Shown: positions 1 to 8,949 of the stretch, in pieces
Position numbering within the stretch: the first letter of the stretch is position 1
How the letters are laid out: each line of letters starts with the position of its first letter
Program-made: the position numbers and the translations under genes
Source of the DNA: Flavobacteriales bacterium UBA7690
GTDB taxonomy: Bacteria; Bacteroidota; Bacteroidia; Flavobacteriales_F; PHOS-HE28
Direction of reading: 5' to 3'
DNA length: 64,000 nucleotides
Assembly (NCBI GenBank): GCA_002482775.1
Contig: DLGQ01000109.1
Span: 10,523 to 74,522 of the forward strand
The notes under the pieces: generated by a model
Told to the model about the DNA's origin: nothing
The model's input: only the letters and a program-made list of their open reading frames with translations
Database searches by the model: none

Positions 1-1294
1 CGGTCCCTTGATCGGCGGCCCGACCGAACGCGATGCGTAGGGTGTCGTTCACACCACCATAGATATCACGCACCGCCTTTGGTTCCACGCTGAGTTTCGT
101 GCTGGTGCCCGGCACCATCTCGGCGTGGACGGCGATCACCTGTTCATCCTCTGTCCTTCCAATGCGGACCGGCAACACCAGGGTATCCCGCATCAACGTG
201 AAGCGCGCACTGTCGATGAAAGCGATGGGCCGTGTAGAACGGACCCGTATCCAAGCGCCTTCAGGCCCTTCCACCAAGTCTGCAGAAAGTCCCGTTTGGA
301 AGGGCATTCGCTGGACCGGTTTGTACCGCAGCGTATCCAACACGCCGTTCGCATCGCTGATCTCGTAGTGTCCAGTGGAAAGCAGGGTGGTGTCCGAAGG
401 CCAAAGCGATACAGTGTCGCGTGTGACGTTCCAGCGAGGCTTCCACCGTAAGGCGCCCCCGGAGCGGGCGATATCGCGCACGGTGATGGTGTCCGCAGTA
501 CGTGCCAGAACGAGTTGCAGCGCCCCGTCCGGAACGACTTTGTAATTGCGCACTTGCTGACGGGCACTGCTGGGCAGGAATGATCGTAATGTGATCACGG
601 GCACTGCGGTATCCGTTGCGGCTAGCGTGATCACGGTGTCCAAGAAGGCGATCTCTTCGTTCGGTAGGTCGTAGCGGTAGTTGCTGTTCTTGTCGCGCAG
701 CGCATATACATGGTAGGCCCCTGCGGCGAGGTGGCCGATACTGAACAGGCCGAGCGCATCGCATTTGGTCATGTACGTTGGTCGCGATGTGCGGAATGTG
801 TTGGTATCCGCTGTGCTGTAGAGCATCACGAACATGTCCTTTTCACTCTCTCCGCTGAACGCGTTCAACACCACACCGCTCATTGCAAGACTATCCAGGA
901 CAGGTCCGGTGGAGACCACGTAGTTGAGGCCGGGTGCGGCATTGCTTTCAGTAAGGTCCTTCACGCACTCGCCCAGATTGAACGTGTAGGTGGTATTCGT
1001 TCTCAACGGAGCGTTGAGGCGGATCTCCACCCCGCGCGAACCCACGATGCGCACCGTAGGGGGCTCATCCAAAGGCGGGGAAACGAGCATCCGTTCGCGC
1101 ACACGGTCCAGTTGTATCCGCTCATCGAACTCCAGATGGATCGCCTGTGCGTTGAAGTTGACACTGCCGTTCTGCGGTACGGCGCCCACCAACGCGGGTG
1201 CCAGTATGTCCTTCTCTCCACCGGTGATGGGTTTCACCTGGGCACAGGAGCAGGCCAGGGTGATGGCGCCAAGGAGCAGCGCGCTCCTGACCAT
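1..1294 (-). CDS. Ig-like (Big_5-type) domain lipoprotein, 3' end missing
   Basis: The reading frame is open from an ATG at 1294 to the window edge without a stop (431 codons visible), so the C-terminus lies outside. The N-terminus is a lipoprotein signal with a Cys near residue 15-17 (ITLACSCAQ). The next section, with PQNGSVNFNAQAIHLEFDE about 40 residues in, is the usual N-terminal Ig-like domain of Bacteroidota lipoproteins annotated as Ig-like domain-containing. Beta-rich sequence with carboxypeptidase-regulatory-like segments (GHLAAGAYHVYALRDKN) follows. The start overlaps the stop of the upstream sulfoxide reductase gene by one base (TGATG), so the two are probably translationally coupled. 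The specific role is unknown; an envelope location is inferred from the lipobox. Confidence 0.7.
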   Translation of the reverse strand, partial: MVRSALLLGAITLACSCAQVKPITGGEKDILAPALVGAVPQNGSVNFNAQAIHLEFDERIQLDRVRERMLVSPPLDEPPTVRIVGSRGVEIRLNAPLRTNTTYTFNLGECVKDLTESNAAPGLNYVVSTGPVLDSLAMSGVVLNAFSGESEKDMFVMLYSTADTNTFRTSRPTYMTKCDALGLFSIGHLAAGAYHVYALRDKNSNYRYDLPNEEIAFLDTVITLAATDTAVPVITLRSFLPSSARQQVRNYKVVPDGALQLVLARTADTITVRDIARSGGALRWKPRWNVTRDTVSLWPSDTTLLSTGHYEISDANGVLDTLRYKPVQRMPFQTGLSADLVEGPEGAWIRVRSTRPIAFIDSARFTLMRDTLVLPVRIGRTEDEQVIAVHAEMVPGTSTKLSVEPKAVRDIYGGVNDTLRIAFGRAADQGT

Positions 1295-1779
1295 CAGAAC
1301 AGGGGTTGAAGCAGTTCGCACAGTTGCTCCAGCGCGTGTGCGTCCACGATGCTGAAATCGTTCAGTACGGTACTGTCGATGTCGAGCACAGCGGCGATAT
1401 GTCCATCGCTATCGCGGATCGGGATCACGATCTCCGACTTCGAGAGCGCGCTGCAAGCGATGTGGCCCGGGAACTTCTCCACGTCGGGTACGATGATGGT
1501 CTTCTCTTCCTTCCACGCAGCTCCACAAACACCCTTGCCGAAGCCGATCCGCGTGCAAGCAACGGGGCCTTGGAACGGGCCAAGCACCAGTTCGGCACCC
1601 ATCACGCGGTAGAAGCCGATCCAATGCCAGTCGAAGGTCTGGCGCAGCGCAGCGGTCACGTTCGCCATGGCGGCCACGGGGTCGTGTTCCTCGTGCAGCA
1701 GTTCGCGGATCTGGGGCATCAGCGCGGTGAAGAGGGTCACACGGTCCTTGGTCTCGGGCAGGATGATGGGGTCTTGCAT
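1294..1779 (-). CDS. msrC: Free methionine-R-sulfoxide reductase (GAF-domain fRMsr)
   Basis: This 161-residue single-GAF protein reduces free L-methionine-(R)-sulfoxide in the cytoplasm. The three conserved cysteines of the family are present at residues 75, 85 and 109 (VACTRIGFGKGVCGAAW, then IACSALSK); their spacing of 10 and 24 matches characterised fRMsr enzymes. The LGPFQGP and VLDIDS segments are also typical. I chose the ATG at 1779 because an upstream in-frame start would add 30 residues foreign to the family, and a perfect -7-like box (TACCTTTG) lies 9 nt before it. The gene sits downstream of comF with a 23-nt gap and overlaps the following lipoprotein gene by one base. Confidence 0.9.
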   Translation of the reverse strand: MQDPIILPETKDRVTLFTALMPQIRELLHEEHDPVAAMANVTAALRQTFDWHWIGFYRVMGAELVLGPFQGPVACTRIGFGKGVCGAAWKEEKTIIVPDVEKFPGHIACSALSKSEIVIPIRDSDGHIAAVLDIDSTVLNDFSIVDAHALEQLCELLQPLF

Positions 1780-1788
1780 AGCGGGCGG

Positions 1789-1796
1789 CAAAGGTA
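1789..1796 (-). promoter_or_regulatory. -7 promoter element TACCTTTG of the sulfoxide reductase gene
   Basis: Read on the minus strand this is an exact match to the Bacteroidota -7 consensus TAnnTTTG. It ends 9 nt before the ATG at 1779. No convincing -33 TTTG box is present at the usual 19-nt spacing. Confidence 0.4.
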
Positions 1797-1802
1797 TTCG
1801 CG

Positions 1803-2591
1803 CTAGGCGCAAGCGGCGGTGAACACGCTGATGCGGATCTCCGGAACGGCGGAAAGGGCTTTTACACAACCTTCCAAGGTGGCTCCGGTGGTCACCACGT
1901 CATCCACGATCAGCACATGGCGGCCGCGCAGGTCCTCGGGTCGTGGCAGGTGGAAGGCTTCCTTCACGTTCAGCCAGCGCTCCAGGCGCGATCGGCGGGT
2001 CTGGGAGGGTGTACGGATCACGCGGACCAAACCTTTCCCGATGCTCTCCACCGGCCAGCGTTGGCGCATACCATCCACCAGCACCTGGCTCTGGTTGTAG
2101 CCCCGCATGTGCTCTTTGCGCGGGTGCAGGGGCACCGGCAGCAGAGCGTCCACAGAGGAGAACCGCAGGCTGTTGGCGAGGTCCTCACCCATCAACCTGC
2201 CCATGTGCAGGCCCAGTTGGCGGTCGTGGTGGTACTTCAGGCGGTGAAGCATCTGTTGCACCATGCCGGTGGGGGTGAAGAGCAGGAAAGCGCTCGCGGC
2301 GGTAAGCTGCACTTTGCCCCGGAAGAGCTGTTCCACCCGGTTATCCGGGTCTTCGTGGAAGCGTGTTCGCGGCAGGTCGTGCTCACAGGCCATGCACAGG
2401 CAGTGCTCGAAATGCATAAGACCCTTGTCGCACCCCCCGCAGCGGCGCGGGATGAAAAGACCGGCGAGGTCATGGCCCCAGCGGTAGAGCTTGGTGTTCT
2501 GCGGGTTCAATACTTTGTTGATAAGCGTTCCGTTCGGGACTGAAGAGCCTTGGACACGGCTGTAATTTAGCCCACCGATCCGAAGATCCAC
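1803..2591 (-). CDS. comF: ComF family protein (phosphoribosyltransferase fold)
   Basis: Up to 262 residues. An N-terminal four-cysteine zinc motif (CGGC at 51-54, then Cys64, Cys66 and Cys69) is followed by a phosphoribosyltransferase domain with the PRPP loop VLIVDDVVTTGAT at about 226-238 and LPVPLHPRKEHMRGYNQS at about 151-168, both diagnostic for ComF. Homologues take part in DNA uptake and ssDNA transfer during natural transformation. The 5' end is uncertain: the ATG at 2591 lies only 2 nt from the divergent gene at 2594 and would overlap its promoter, so an internal non-ATG start, for example a TTG near residue 28, is possible. Confidence 0.85.
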   Translation of the reverse strand: MDLRIGGLNYSRVQGSSVPNGTLINKVLNPQNTKLYRWGHDLAGLFIPRRCGGCDKGLMHFEHCLCMACEHDLPRTRFHEDPDNRVEQLFRGKVQLTAASAFLLFTPTGMVQQMLHRLKYHHDRQLGLHMGRLMGEDLANSLRFSSVDALLPVPLHPRKEHMRGYNQSQVLVDGMRQRWPVESIGKGLVRVIRTPSQTRRSRLERWLNVKEAFHLPRPEDLRGRHVLIVDDVVTTGATLEGCVKALSAVPEIRISVFTAACA

Positions 2592-2593
2592 AC

Positions 2594-3505
2594 ATGGACC
2601 AGAACACCAGCACTCCCCCCCAGAAGAATCGTTCCAGCACCGGCCTGCTCCTGCTCGTCGTGCTCCTGCTCGTCAGCAACGTCGTCATGTTGTGGATGTT
2701 GATGCAGCGCAACAAGGAAGTGGAACAAGGCGAACAGAAGATCGCCGCCGTGAGCAGTGAGAAGGATAACGTGACGATGATGCTGGAGAACATGCTGGCC
2801 TCCTACGACACCTTGAAGACCGACAACGACCAGCTGACGGTGGAGATGGAGGCCCAACGCGAGCGTATCGAAGGGCTCTTGGACCAAGTGAAGCGTGGCA
2901 ACTACGACCTTTCCAAAGCGAAGAAAGAGGCCGAGACCTTACGGAAGATCATGAAAGGCTACGTGGTCACCATTGATTCCTTGAACCAGGCCAATGCGGC
3001 GCTCACGGCACAGAATGTTGGCCTGACGCAGGAACTGGGAGAGGTGAAAGGGCAGAAGGATGCGCTCTCCACGGAAAAGGCGCAGCTGGAAGGGAAGATC
3101 GCGAAGGGCGCCATACTGCACACCACCACCATGTCGGCGGGTGCGCTCTTCATGCGCAACAACGGCAAACAAGTGGATACCGACCGCGCCAAGAAAGCCG
3201 AGATGGTGAAGTGCTGCTTCACCTTGGGCCAGAACAGCGTGACCGATTCCGGCGATAAGACGCTTTACATGCGCGTGATCAGCCCGGATGGCACGGTGCT
3301 TCCGGCGAGCGACCCCAACAACCGCTTCCAATTCAATGGTGTGGAGGGGGAGTTCAGCGCCAAGCGCGAGGTGAACTACCAGAACCAACCGGTCGATGCC
3401 TGCATCTTCTGGAACGGCACCGGCGAAATGCGTACGGGCCAATACATCGTGGAGATCTACGAATCGGGAGCCAAAGTTTCCGAGTCCAAGTTCGAACTGA
3501 AGTAA
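2594..3505 (+). CDS. Membrane-anchored coiled-coil protein, function unknown
   Basis: 303 residues: a short cytoplasmic N-terminus, one transmembrane helix (about residues 17-38, GLLLLVVLLLVSNVVMLWML), a long heptad-rich coiled coil (about 40-165) and a beta-rich C-terminal domain (about 170-303). Similar Bacteroidota proteins are loosely annotated as chromosome-partition-like only because of the coiled coil; no ATPase motif is present. It stands alone, divergent from comF, and is followed by a hairpin terminator. The N-in, C-out topology makes an envelope scaffolding or sensing role plausible, but this is inference. Confidence 0.75.
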   Translation: MDQNTSTPPQKNRSSTGLLLLVVLLLVSNVVMLWMLMQRNKEVEQGEQKIAAVSSEKDNVTMMLENMLASYDTLKTDNDQLTVEMEAQRERIEGLLDQVKRGNYDLSKAKKEAETLRKIMKGYVVTIDSLNQANAALTAQNVGLTQELGEVKGQKDALSTEKAQLEGKIAKGAILHTTTMSAGALFMRNNGKQVDTDRAKKAEMVKCCFTLGQNSVTDSGDKTLYMRVISPDGTVLPASDPNNRFQFNGVEGEFSAKREVNYQNQPVDACIFWNGTGEMRTGQYIVEIYESGAKVSESKFELK

Positions 3506-3519
3506 GGACCGCATTCCTT

Positions 3520-3553
3520 CGAGAAGCCCTCGGCCAGTGCCGGGGGTTTCTCA
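3520..3553 (+). terminator. Intrinsic terminator after the coiled-coil gene
   Basis: Stem CCCTCGGC / GCCGGGGG around a CAGT loop, followed by a short T-rich stretch (TTTCTC). It lies between the stop at 3505 and the convergent gene ending at 3572 and could serve both. Confidence 0.6.
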
Positions 3554-3571
3554 TTTCCAGTAGAACGATCT

Positions 3572-6500
3572 TCAGAAGAACGCACGCACTTGTGCCCCGC
3601 CCACATGCACCATGGGTACACCTTGCGACTGGCGGCCGTTGTAGGTGATGTCCACCTGTAGGTTGTTGCTCAGGTTGCGCTGCAGGCTCAGGCTCCACGT
3701 CATGTTGGTACCCGGTTTCAGCCCAGCGAGCAGTTCGTTACCCAAGGGTGAATTGGTCTCGCCGGTGTAGGTGATCGCCACCCGGTTCGCGGTTACCAGG
3801 ATACTGCCTTTGCCCGCGGTGTTGTACCGCAGTTCGGCACCGAAGTCCTCGATACGCGCTTGCTCGCCGCCGTATTCCTCGTTGTTCAACTTGTCCGTGT
3901 ATTTGAAAGAGAGTATCGCGCGGAAAGAGGTGTTGGGTTGCCAGGTGACACGCGGCTTCAGCCCTTGTTGATCCACGCTGTAGGTGCGGCCAGTGAGCAG
4001 ATCGGATCGGTTGCCCACTCGCCCGCGCTCAGCTTCCACATCGGCGGTCCATTGGCGCGTGGTGTTCCACCGGATGCGCACCGTGTTGAAGAGGCGCGAA
4101 CGGGATTCGAATCCGTTCAAGAGCAAGCTCTGGTTGCGGTCGTTCTGCCACGTGTGGTCCACGCTCCATTTGCGGCTGGTGCGATCGTAGAAGAAGGTGT
4201 TGCGTGCGGATGAGGAGTACGCGGTAAGGCTGCTATCCTGCTCGTTGAAATGGAACGGGTTCAGTGCGTCCACCACTTCGCTGGCGCCGGTCTTGCGGTC
4301 CACGCGCAGTGAGGCGAGGTCGGAGAATTTGCCCAGCCACCGTTTGAAACCTTTTGCATCGGCCCACAACACCGCAGGCCGCAGGTCCAGCGAGGTGCTG
4401 AACTGGTTGCTGAAGGTGCGCACATACTGGTTGCTCGGCACGAACACGCGCAAGTAGTCTGCCTCATAGCCGAAGTTGGCAAGCTCGAATTCGTTGAGGT
4501 CCTTGACCCCGTCGCTGTTGTAATCGATCCATACGTACAGGCCTTGGCCCGAAGGAACATTCACGTAGATGTATTCACGCCGTTGTTCCAAGCCGGATCC
4601 GAATTCGTAGAACAGGTCGAAGATCGCCGCGCCCTTGAACAACGTGAGGTCATGGTCGATACGTGCCAGGTAGGTGTTCTCCGGCCGTTGTGTGGTCAAA
4701 AGGGTATCCGGTATGTCCAGCCTGCGGTAGGTGAAAGTGGTGTTCAGCCGTTTGCGCGGATCGCGTGCGAGGTCCAGTCCCATGCTGTAGCTGGTGGCGC
4801 GTGCGCTTTCGGTCAGCAGCCCATCGCGTAGGGCACGGTCCCAGCGTTGGCCACCCGCGATGCGCCATTTGTTCTTGAAGCTGTCCGGGCTTTGGATGAA
4901 GGTCTCCCATTCGTGGAACTCGTAGCTGCCGGTGATCAGTGCATCGCTGGTATCGGTGCGGAACAAGTTGCGCTCATGCTCGTCCTTGAAACCGATGGTG
5001 AGCGGCTTGAACCGTTGTTGCACCAGAGCTTTGTGGCGCAGGAAATCCGTGCGGCGCACGTTGGCCGTCGTCAACCAGCTGGCGGTGCCCACCACGTCGG
5101 TTCGGCCCACATGCACATCGCTTAGCAGTTCCTGTTTCCAGCCCCGGTAAGCATCCGTCACTTGGAACGTGCCCAGGCCATAGCTGAAGCTGCCCAACTT
5201 CTTCCCGCGCAAACCCACCTTGCCACCCGCGAGCAATTGATCGCCGAGCAATCCCAGGCCAAGGATGTTCCAGTTGCGGTCGAACTCCACGGCACGGTAG
5301 CGTTCCACGAAACGGAAGTTGCGGGAAATGGCCTCGGCCTCCGCGCCCAGGACAAGGTGCAGCGTAGTGTCTTTCGCGCTGATCGGTATGGCGTGTTCAC
5401 CGCGTGTCATCAGTCCATAGCCTTGGTCGTCCGCGCGGTCCAAGGCACTGAAGGTGTTGCGGTCTTCGTTGGTATAAGCGAGTTCCACGGTGGCTTTGGT
5501 GCGCGGGCTCGGCTGGTGATCGAAGCCCACGGTGAGCATCTGCTGGTTCTTCGGTGCTACCAGCACGCGCACCGGCGCATGATCGCCTCGGCGCACGACC
5601 GTACCGTCCACGGTATCGGGGGCCACCCACCGGAACACACGGCCGTTGGGGGTGAAGTCCTGTTGCTGGTAATCACCGAAGCCTGTTCCCACTTGCGTGA
5701 AGGTGATGCGCCACAAAGCGCTGTCGGTGTTCGTGGTATAGACGAAGACCGGCGAGTACCCGAGCGAATCGCGTTGCCAGTAGAGCACCTGATCATCCAC
5801 GTAACCGGTGCTGTCGATGCCGGGCACGGTGGCGGCCAGCGGATCATCTCCCGCATCGGTGAGCACCGCGCGTTCTTGTTCGGTGAGTTGCTGTTGGAGT
5901 GGTTGGTTGCGGTGGTCCTGTTCGCTGTACAGGTTGAAGCGCAACGTGCTTTTCTTCCATTCCAGCGCATGGTCCAAGCGCACCAACGACCGCGCGTAGT
6001 TCTTGTCCGAGTACTGGAATTCCACCACGATACGGCGATCCTTGGTGATCATGCGGCGCGCGGTGAAGGTGACCTCCGCCGTGTTGTAATCGATCACGTA
6101 ATCGTTCTCTTGCCCACGCACGAGCAGTTGTCCATCCACGAACACACGTTCCGTTCCGGAGAGCACGATGATGATGGAACCGGTATCGTTCCCGCGGAGG
6201 CGGTAAGGCCCTTGTACCCCTTCGATCCCTTGGATCACGTTGCGTGCGAACTTGCCTTTGCTGATGGCCACGCTGGCACCTACGCGCCCTTTCGTGTGTT
6301 CGCCATAGGGCACCGGCGTCTCGAAGCTCAAGCCCTTGGTCTTCTTCAGGTAGGTGAGGAAGTGGCTCTTCGGCCGTTGCAACACGAAGTCCCCCGCGAT
6401 CAAGGACCACCCCTTCTGTTCGTCGTCCTCGAAGAGTTTGATGAATACCTGATCGAAGTCTTGCAGCTCGAGCGTGTTCCCGCCCGCTTGGATGGGGATG

Positions 6501-7102
6501 TTGTTGTCCGTTATGCTGGCGAGCACCTGGATACGGTCCGTCAATCGTCCGCTCAGCTCCAGGTTCAACGTGCTGTTCACCGAGAGGTCCTGGTTGTTGC
6601 CGAAGAGCACTCCGCGAGATATGCTCCCGCTTTTGTTAAGGCCTTGTACGCCGAGCAGGTCGCCAACTTGCTTTGGAGGTTCGTAGCGGAAGGGATCCAC
6701 GCGGTCAGCACCAGCCGTTAACAACCTGTCCGGGTCCTTGTGTCGCCTCACTTCGGTGAAAGCGATGGGCATGACCCTGAAACGGACCCGTACGGAATCC
6801 ACAGGTGGCCGTTCTTTCCAAAGCAGAAGGGCCGTGAATGGGTCAAGTTCATATTGCCAGGAACCCACGGGAATCCCGTCGGCGAACACGGTGAGGCTTC
6901 CCGGAACGATGCTCAGCGTATCGAGCTTCGCGGTATCGCTGGTGGCGGGTATCCAGCGGTCGCGCAGGTTGGAGTTGAGACCGGTCTGGGCACTGCTTTG
7001 GCCGGTGACAAGTATTAGCAGGGCCACGGCAAGCCCGATGACCAACGCGCGGAGAGTGCTCCGGTAGAAGGCGGTAGGTGGGCCATGGGTGATCCGGTGC
7101 AT
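3572..7102 (-). CDS. Large outer-membrane beta-barrel-like protein, function unknown
   Basis: 1176 residues from the ATG at 7102, which places a signal peptide at the N-terminus (hydrophobic ALVIGLAVALLILVTG, then SSAQT). An N-terminal region of about 400 residues carries motifs recurrent in uncharacterised large Bacteroidota surface proteins: GSISRGVLFGNNQDLSVNS, VFIKLFEDDEQKGWSLIAGD, and NVIQGIEGVQGPYRLRGND. A long alternating-strand region ending in RAFF follows; a C-terminal aromatic residue is typical of outer-membrane barrels. The motif style (disc-like names such as QDFDQVFI) recalls SprA-like translocon proteins, but the length is half that of SprA and I do not claim orthology. It is a single gene, divergent from the peptide-binding lipoprotein. 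Confidence 0.7.
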   Translation of the reverse strand: MHRITHGPPTAFYRSTLRALVIGLAVALLILVTGQSSAQTGLNSNLRDRWIPATSDTAKLDTLSIVPGSLTVFADGIPVGSWQYELDPFTALLLWKERPPVDSVRVRFRVMPIAFTEVRRHKDPDRLLTAGADRVDPFRYEPPKQVGDLLGVQGLNKSGSISRGVLFGNNQDLSVNSTLNLELSGRLTDRIQVLASITDNNIPIQAGGNTLELQDFDQVFIKLFEDDEQKGWSLIAGDFVLQRPKSHFLTYLKKTKGLSFETPVPYGEHTKGRVGASVAISKGKFARNVIQGIEGVQGPYRLRGNDTGSIIIVLSGTERVFVDGQLLVRGQENDYVIDYNTAEVTFTARRMITKDRRIVVEFQYSDKNYARSLVRLDHALEWKKSTLRFNLYSEQDHRNQPLQQQLTEQERAVLTDAGDDPLAATVPGIDSTGYVDDQVLYWQRDSLGYSPVFVYTTNTDSALWRITFTQVGTGFGDYQQQDFTPNGRVFRWVAPDTVDGTVVRRGDHAPVRVLVAPKNQQMLTVGFDHQPSPRTKATVELAYTNEDRNTFSALDRADDQGYGLMTRGEHAIPISAKDTTLHLVLGAEAEAISRNFRFVERYRAVEFDRNWNILGLGLLGDQLLAGGKVGLRGKKLGSFSYGLGTFQVTDAYRGWKQELLSDVHVGRTDVVGTASWLTTANVRRTDFLRHKALVQQRFKPLTIGFKDEHERNLFRTDTSDALITGSYEFHEWETFIQSPDSFKNKWRIAGGQRWDRALRDGLLTESARATSYSMGLDLARDPRKRLNTTFTYRRLDIPDTLLTTQRPENTYLARIDHDLTLFKGAAIFDLFYEFGSGLEQRREYIYVNVPSGQGLYVWIDYNSDGVKDLNEFELANFGYEADYLRVFVPSNQYVRTFSNQFSTSLDLRPAVLWADAKGFKRWLGKFSDLASLRVDRKTGASEVVDALNPFHFNEQDSSLTAYSSSARNTFFYDRTSRKWSVDHTWQNDRNQSLLLNGFESRSRLFNTVRIRWNTTRQWTADVEAERGRVGNRSDLLTGRTYSVDQQGLKPRVTWQPNTSFRAILSFKYTDKLNNEEYGGEQARIEDFGAELRYNTAGKGSILVTANRVAITYTGETNSPLGNELLAGLKPGTNMTWSLSLQRNLSNNLQVDITYNGRQSQGVPMVHVGGAQVRAFF

Positions 7103-7209
7103 GCGGCGACTTCGTCCGAAAAGTATCCCAAGCGAGGCGGCTGGGCCTATCACCAACGGATCGTTGATGCCGGATGGTGTGTAAGCGGTGCATCCCGGAA
7201 GGTGCCGGA

Positions 7210-7217
7210 TACATTTG
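7210..7217 (+). promoter_or_regulatory. -7 promoter element TACATTTG for the peptide-binding lipoprotein
   Basis: Exact TAnnTTTG match 31 nt before the ATG at 7249, in the divergent intergenic region 7103-7248. The -33 position has no TTTG, so the call rests on the -7 box alone. Confidence 0.45.
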
Positions 7218-7248
7218 ACCGGTCCGCACCACACGGGCCTACTCCTAG

Positions 7249-8949
7249 ATGCGTTTTCTCGCGTTCCTCAGCATTACAACGATACTTGTCGCCTGCTCTA
7301 CGCCGGAAACGACACGCGAGCGGGAGGGAAAGGGCGGCAAGTACTGCGGCGGGGTCTTCAACGCCAACGAATCCGAGGAATTACGCGGGCTCTTCCCGCT
7401 GGGCCTGGTCCAGGCCGCCTCGCACCGCATCGCTGCGCAGGTATACGAGGGGCTGGTTCGGTTCGATCAGAAGGACCTTTCCATAGAGCCCGCCTTGGCC
7501 GATTCGTGGACGGTGGACGGGACGGGGACGGTGTACACCTTCCAGTTACATCCGGGCGTGAAGTTCCACGACGATACCTGCTTCAACGAAGGGGTTGGCC
7601 GGGAATTCACTTCCCAAGATGTGGTGGAAAGCTTCACCGCACTGTGCAGCCATGATCCGCAGAACCAGATGTTCTGGTTGTTCCAGGACAAGGTGGTTGG
7701 TGCCAATGCGCAATACGCAGCCACGCTGGCAGGAGAACCGGAACCCGGTGTGAAGGGTTTGGAGGCCGTTGATAAGCTCACCGTGCGGATCACGCTTACC
7801 ACACCGTGGCCGAGCTTTCTCCAGATCCTCGCGCACCAAGGCACATGGATCTTCCCGGAAGAACTGATAGAATTCTATGGTCCCGAAGCACAATGGCACA
7901 TGGTGGGTACGGGGCCGTTCCGGATGAAGACACATACGAAGAACGAAGTGCTTGTGCTGGAGCGGAACACGGATTATTGGGGGAAGGATGAAGAAGGTAA
8001 CAGCTATCCGTTCCTGGATGCTGTGCGCTTCACTTTCGTGAAGGAGAAAGTGCGTGAACTGGAAGAGTTCGAGAATGGACACTTGAGCGTGATCTATGAA
8101 CTGCCGGTGGATCGTACCGAGATCCTGAAGTCGGCATCGAAGTTCCAAGTGCAGGCCACGCCGGGCCTTACGATCCAGTTCTACGGGTTCAATAGGCACA
8201 TGGCGCCCTTCACGGATGTGCGCGTTCGGCGGGCGTTCTCCATGGCCATAGACCGGCAAACGTTGGTGGATAGCGTTCTGAACGGCTTGGCCGTGCCGGC
8301 GACTCGCGGTGTGGTGGCTCCCGGTTTCGAGAACTACCCGTATGACCAGGTCCCCGCAACGGTGTTCGACCCGGAAGGCGCGAAAGCGCTATTGGCGGAA
8401 GCCGGGTATCCGGGGGGAAAGGGCTTGCCCACGGTGCATATCCAAGTGAACAACGATGGTTTCGGCTATGTGCGCGTGGCCGAACGTGTGCAGGCCATGT
8501 TGGAACAGCATCTTGGCATCCCCGTGGTCACATCGGTACTGCCCGCTGATCAACATTACGAACGAGTGGAGATGGGAAAGGCCCAGTTCTGGCGCGAAGG
8601 CTGGATCGTTGATCACCCGGACCCCGAGAACTTCCTTGCGCTCTTCCATGGTAAGAACGTACCTGCCGATACCGCCGAACCATCGTACCTCAACAGTACG
8701 CGCTACAAGAACGCCCGGTTCGATTCGCTCTTCACCGAAGCCTTGCGCACAAGCGATACCGCGAAGCGCATGACCTTGCTCGCGGGCGCAGAAAAGCAGA
8801 TGATGGACGACATGGCGGTCTTGCCATTGTACCACGAGCGCTCTATTCGCCTGCTACAGTCCTGGGTTCGCGACCTGCCGATCAACGGCATGGAGTACCG
8901 TGATCTGCGTGGGGTCTGGTTCGATCCAAGCGCGCGCGAAGCCGATTAA
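7249..8949 (+). CDS. ABC transporter substrate-binding lipoprotein (SBP_bac_5, peptide/nickel type)
   Basis: 566 residues. The lipobox is near residue 16 (LVACSTPE). The fold is that of family-5 solute-binding proteins: AAQVYEGLVRFDQKDLSIEPALADSW near the N-terminus, KFHDD and TSQDVVESF, VGTGPFRM, DVRVRRAFSMAIDRQTLV and a C-terminal AVLPLYHE. Such proteins capture oligopeptides or related solutes at the outer face of the membrane for a permease. No permease or ATPase gene is adjacent, so this is an orphan binding protein. The stop overlaps the convergent gene by 4 bp (TTAA). Confidence 0.88.
   Translation: MRFLAFLSITTILVACSTPETTREREGKGGKYCGGVFNANESEELRGLFPLGLVQAASHRIAAQVYEGLVRFDQKDLSIEPALADSWTVDGTGTVYTFQLHPGVKFHDDTCFNEGVGREFTSQDVVESFTALCSHDPQNQMFWLFQDKVVGANAQYAATLAGEPEPGVKGLEAVDKLTVRITLTTPWPSFLQILAHQGTWIFPEELIEFYGPEAQWHMVGTGPFRMKTHTKNEVLVLERNTDYWGKDEEGNSYPFLDAVRFTFVKEKVRELEEFENGHLSVIYELPVDRTEILKSASKFQVQATPGLTIQFYGFNRHMAPFTDVRVRRAFSMAIDRQTLVDSVLNGLAVPATRGVVAPGFENYPYDQVPATVFDPEGAKALLAEAGYPGGKGLPTVHIQVNNDGFGYVRVAERVQAMLEQHLGIPVVTSVLPADQHYERVEMGKAQFWREGWIVDHPDPENFLALFHGKNVPADTAEPSYLNSTRYKNARFDSLFTEALRTSDTAKRMTLLAGAEKQMMDDMAVLPLYHERSIRLLQSWVRDLPINGMEYRDLRGVWFDPSAREAD

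Noticed and set aside
5162..6721. A 519-codon open frame on the plus strand inside the large outer-membrane gene
   Set aside because: Antisense shadow; composition is biased and no motif is found, whereas the minus-strand protein has a signal peptide and conserved segments.
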